The position numbers were made by a program, and so were the translations under genes. DNA of 6,433 nucleotides, taken from assembly GCA_013362295.1 (NCBI GenBank), contig JABFWJ010000034.1, positions 1 to 6,433 of the forward strand, written 5' to 3'. Below the pieces are notes generated by a model that ran no database searches, was not told where the DNA came from, and saw only the letters and a list, made by a program, of their open reading frames with translations. Each line of letters begins with the position of its first letter. Position 1 is the first letter of the stretch. Origin of the DNA: Thermoleophilia bacterium (GTDB taxonomy: Bacteria > Actinomycetota > Thermoleophilia > Gaiellales > Gaiellaceae). Below are positions 5,941 to 6,433 of this stretch, piece by piece.

Positions 5941-6433
5941 CACGCCGACAGCTTCCCTCGAAGGCTGCTGCGCCCGCGGTGCGCGTAGCACTTCGCCGTT
6001 CCGACCGGAAGGCCGGTCGTCCGCGAGATCTCCTCGAACGGCACGTCGAACCCGTCCTTGAGCGTGACGACCGTCGCCTGCGCGCGCGGCAGCTCGGCGA
6101 GACAGCGTCCGAGCTCGAGCCGCGACTCCGACGCGGCGAGCGCGCGCGGGGTCTCCGTCGGACGCCACCCGCGTGTCCTCGAGCAGCGGCTCCGTCCGCC
6201 GCTGCGCGGCCCACCGCGCCTGCGCGACGTCCTTGCAGGTGTTCACGACCAGCCGATGGAGCCACGTCGAGAACTGCGACTGGCCGCGGAACTGGCCGAC
6301 GCGCTGCACGAGCTTCACGAGCGACTCCTGAGCCGCGTCGCGCGCGTCCTCGGGATCCCGCAGCACGTGCAGCGCAATCCGCTCGACCCGCGGCGCGTGC
6401 CGCTCGCACAGCGCTGCCAGCGCGAGCGCGTCT
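5940..6433 (-). CDS. Sigma-70 family (ECF-type) RNA polymerase sigma factor, 5' end cut and apparently frameshifted
   Basis: About 163 residues are visible; the N-terminus is beyond the right edge. The first 95 (6432-6148) form sigma region 2: DPEDARDAAQESLVKLV then FRGQSQFSTWLHRLVVN, the core-binding and -10-recognition block. The remaining 68 residues (6146-5943), in the next frame, form region 4: LELGRCLAELP, then the helix-turn-helix VPFEEISRTTGLPVGTAKCYAHR, ending LRGKLSA and TGA. Both halves look natural only if the frame moves by one base near the CCCC at 6148-6151, giving GDPRALAASES across the join. This could be a homopolymer sequencing error, a real lesion or programmed frameshifting. 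The two-domain layout without region 3 is ECF-like. No anti-sigma gene follows; instead the stop overlaps fabZ as TGATG, which suggests co-expression with fatty-acid synthesis. The genes it controls cannot be read from the window. Confidence 0.85.
6148..6151 (-). other. Apparent +1 frameshift site (C4 run) in the sigma factor gene
   Basis: On the minus strand the run reads GAC-CCC-GCG. Removing one C, or skipping one base after CCC, joins the region 2 frame to the region 4 frame with natural protein sequence on both sides. The exact base cannot be fixed; anything within about 6145-6175 would restore the frame. Confidence 0.65.

Larger units (their letters stand above)
1542..6433 (-). other. 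Type II fatty-acid synthesis operon: sigma factor-fabZ-fabH-fabD-fabG-fabF
   Basis: Six minus-strand genes run without a single intergenic base; each start codon lies at or inside the preceding gene's stop. This supports a single transcript with translational coupling whose promoter lies beyond the right edge. No acpP, enoyl reductase, acc gene or transcriptional repressor gene is interleaved. I see no terminator after fabF. Confidence 0.85.

Noticed and set aside
5099..6061. 320-residue plus-strand open frame opposite fabH, fabZ and the sigma gene
   Set aside because: Its Ser/Thr/Arg-rich composition is typical of antisense frames in GC-rich DNA, and it lies over three genes with intact catalytic motifs.
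5485..6433. Sigma region 2-FabZ fusion protein in a single open frame
   Set aside because: The linker between the two parts is an Arg-rich shadow, while the next frame over it encodes a textbook sigma region 4 ending in TGA right at the fabZ start.
1..6433. Mobile elements, CRISPR arrays, tRNA/rRNA genes, riboswitches and defence genes
   Set aside because: I saw no transposase or integrase motifs, no regular repeats with spacers and no structured RNA gene. Coding sequence accounts for all but about 15 bases.

Overview
This is a very GC-rich (by eye about two-thirds GC), gene-packed piece of a bacterial chromosome. It carries housekeeping genes and no mobile element, CRISPR array, tRNA or rRNA that I can see. 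The GC content, the codon choice, a sigma-70 family factor next to a type II fatty-acid operon, and a small secreted protein with a C-terminal WCxxC motif suggest a high-GC actinobacterial lineage, perhaps Thermoleophilia-like. A discrete fabZ argues against Mycobacterium or Streptomyces, which use other dehydratases. The taxonomic guess is inference and rests on no database search.

Right part (about 1542-6433, minus strand): one tightly coupled operon for bacterial type II fatty-acid synthesis. In transcription order it holds the 3' part of a sigma-70/ECF-type sigma factor (cut by the right edge and apparently frameshifted near 6148-6151), then fabZ, fabH, fabD, fabG and fabF. Every junction overlaps: TGATG for sigma/fabZ, ATGA for fabZ/fabH, ATGA for fabH/fabD, 8 nt with a TTG start for fabD/fabG, and TGATG for fabG/fabF. 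FabD charges ACP with malonate. FabH starts chains by condensing acyl-CoA with malonyl-ACP. FabF elongates, FabG reduces the 3-keto group and FabZ dehydrates. The carrier gene acpP and the enoyl reductase are not in the window.

Left part (1-1545): a plus-strand gene for a small exported protein of unknown function (1105-1545) ends tail-to-tail against fabF, and the two stop codons share one CTAG. Six bases before its start lies the start of a divergent minus-strand gene for a YgjP-type zinc metallopeptidase. Nine bases after that gene begins a HAD-family hydrolase (haloacid dehalogenase type II-like), cut by the left edge.

The only bases outside genes are 484-492 and 1099-1104, so there is no gene-free stretch of any size. 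I do not see an obviously new molecular system. The points most worth checking are the sigma factor coupled to the fab operon, its apparent frameshift (which leaves a false open fusion into fabZ), the lack of acpP, the shared-CTAG convergent junction, and a probably leaderless divergent promoter.
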